Position numbers and translations under genes: made by a program | NCBI GenBank assembly: GCA_003343995.1 | Contig: QAKE01000005.1 | Location: forward strand, 1-21,525 | DNA length: 21,525 nt | DNA from: Bacillota bacterium | GTDB lineage: Bacteria; Bacillota; Clostridia; Christensenellales; Borkfalkiaceae | Direction: 5' to 3' | Notes under the pieces: model-generated | The model's input: the letters and a program-made list of their open reading frames with translations, nothing else | Databases searched by the model: none | Told to the model about the DNA's origin: nothing | In this document: piece by piece, positions 21,470-21,525 of the stretch | How positions within the stretch are numbered: the first letter of the stretch is position 1 | Layout: each line of letters opens with the position of its first letter

Positions 21470-21525
21470 GCTGCTATGGCTCAGCAGGTAGAGCACGTCC
21501 TTGGTAAGGACGAGGTCACCGGTTC
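21470..21525 (+). tRNA. tRNA-Thr(GGT), 3' end cut by the window
   Basis: Acceptor 5' strand GCTGCTA, D-stem GCTC/GAGC, anticodon stem CGTCC/GGACG with loop TTGGTAA (anticodon GGT), variable loop AGGTC, T-stem 5' strand ACCGG and the start of the TTC loop are all regular. The last 20 or so nt lie outside the window. Confidence 0.9.

Noticed and set aside
1..21525. CRISPR array, insertion sequence or rRNA
   Set aside because: No regularly spaced repeat series, no transposase with terminal inverted repeats and no rRNA sequence was seen on either strand.

Overview
The window looks like a chromosomal segment of a Gram-positive, Clostridia-like (Bacillota) bacterium. Supporting signs are strong GGAGG-type ribosome binding sites, consensus sigma-A promoters, a DivIB/FtsQ-FtsA-FtsZ division set, and a MurE with the meso-diaminopimelate signature DNPR. 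The genus cannot be named from the sequence alone.

Left part (about 1-5040): an accessory region, all genes on the minus strand. Read right to left it holds a very AT-rich PIN-domain-like gene with its own promoter and terminator, a small unknown gene, an ArdA-type antirestriction gene, a strong hairpin terminator or attenuator, a PcfK-like gene fused to a MutS mismatch-binding domain I, a PcfJ-like gene, and the 5' end of an unknown gene running off the window. PcfJ, PcfK and ArdA are typical of conjugative plasmids and integrative conjugative elements. The region sits directly downstream of the 3' end of a tRNA-Ser(CGA) gene, a classical integration site, but no integrase or att repeat is visible here.

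Middle part (5093-7789): tRNA-Ser (minus) and lgt (plus) are divergent, each with its own promoter. lgt and rpsT (minus) converge on two back-to-back terminators. rpsT has an unusual C-terminal tail. A divergent glutamate racemase-family gene follows.

Right part (7837-21273): a division and cell wall (dcw) cluster, all on the plus strand and tightly packed: mraZ, rsmH, an ftsL-like gene with a long cytoplasmic extension, ftsI/pbpB, murE, mraY, murD, ftsW, murA, divIB/ftsQ, ftsA, ftsZ. A consensus promoter before mraZ overlaps three helically phased GTGG/ATGG repeats that look like MraZ boxes. murF, murG, murC and murB are absent from their usual places and murA takes the slot after ftsW. The genes make UDP-MurNAc-peptide precursors (murA, murD, murE), lipid I (mraY), and the septal synthase and Z-ring machinery (ftsW/ftsI, ftsL, divIB, ftsA, ftsZ).

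Right end (21292-21525): a perfect consensus promoter reads into two tRNA-Thr(GGT)-like copies 102 bp apart. The first is degenerate after the anticodon loop; the second is normal as far as it can be seen but is cut by the window edge.

The points most worth a second look are the PcfK-MutS_I fusion, the ftsI gene with no ATG/GTG/TTG before its membrane anchor, the 12-bp inverted repeat that spans the murA start codon, the MraZ-box-like repeats in the mraZ promoter and in the murI 3' end, the PIN-like cargo gene, and the broken tRNA-Thr copy.
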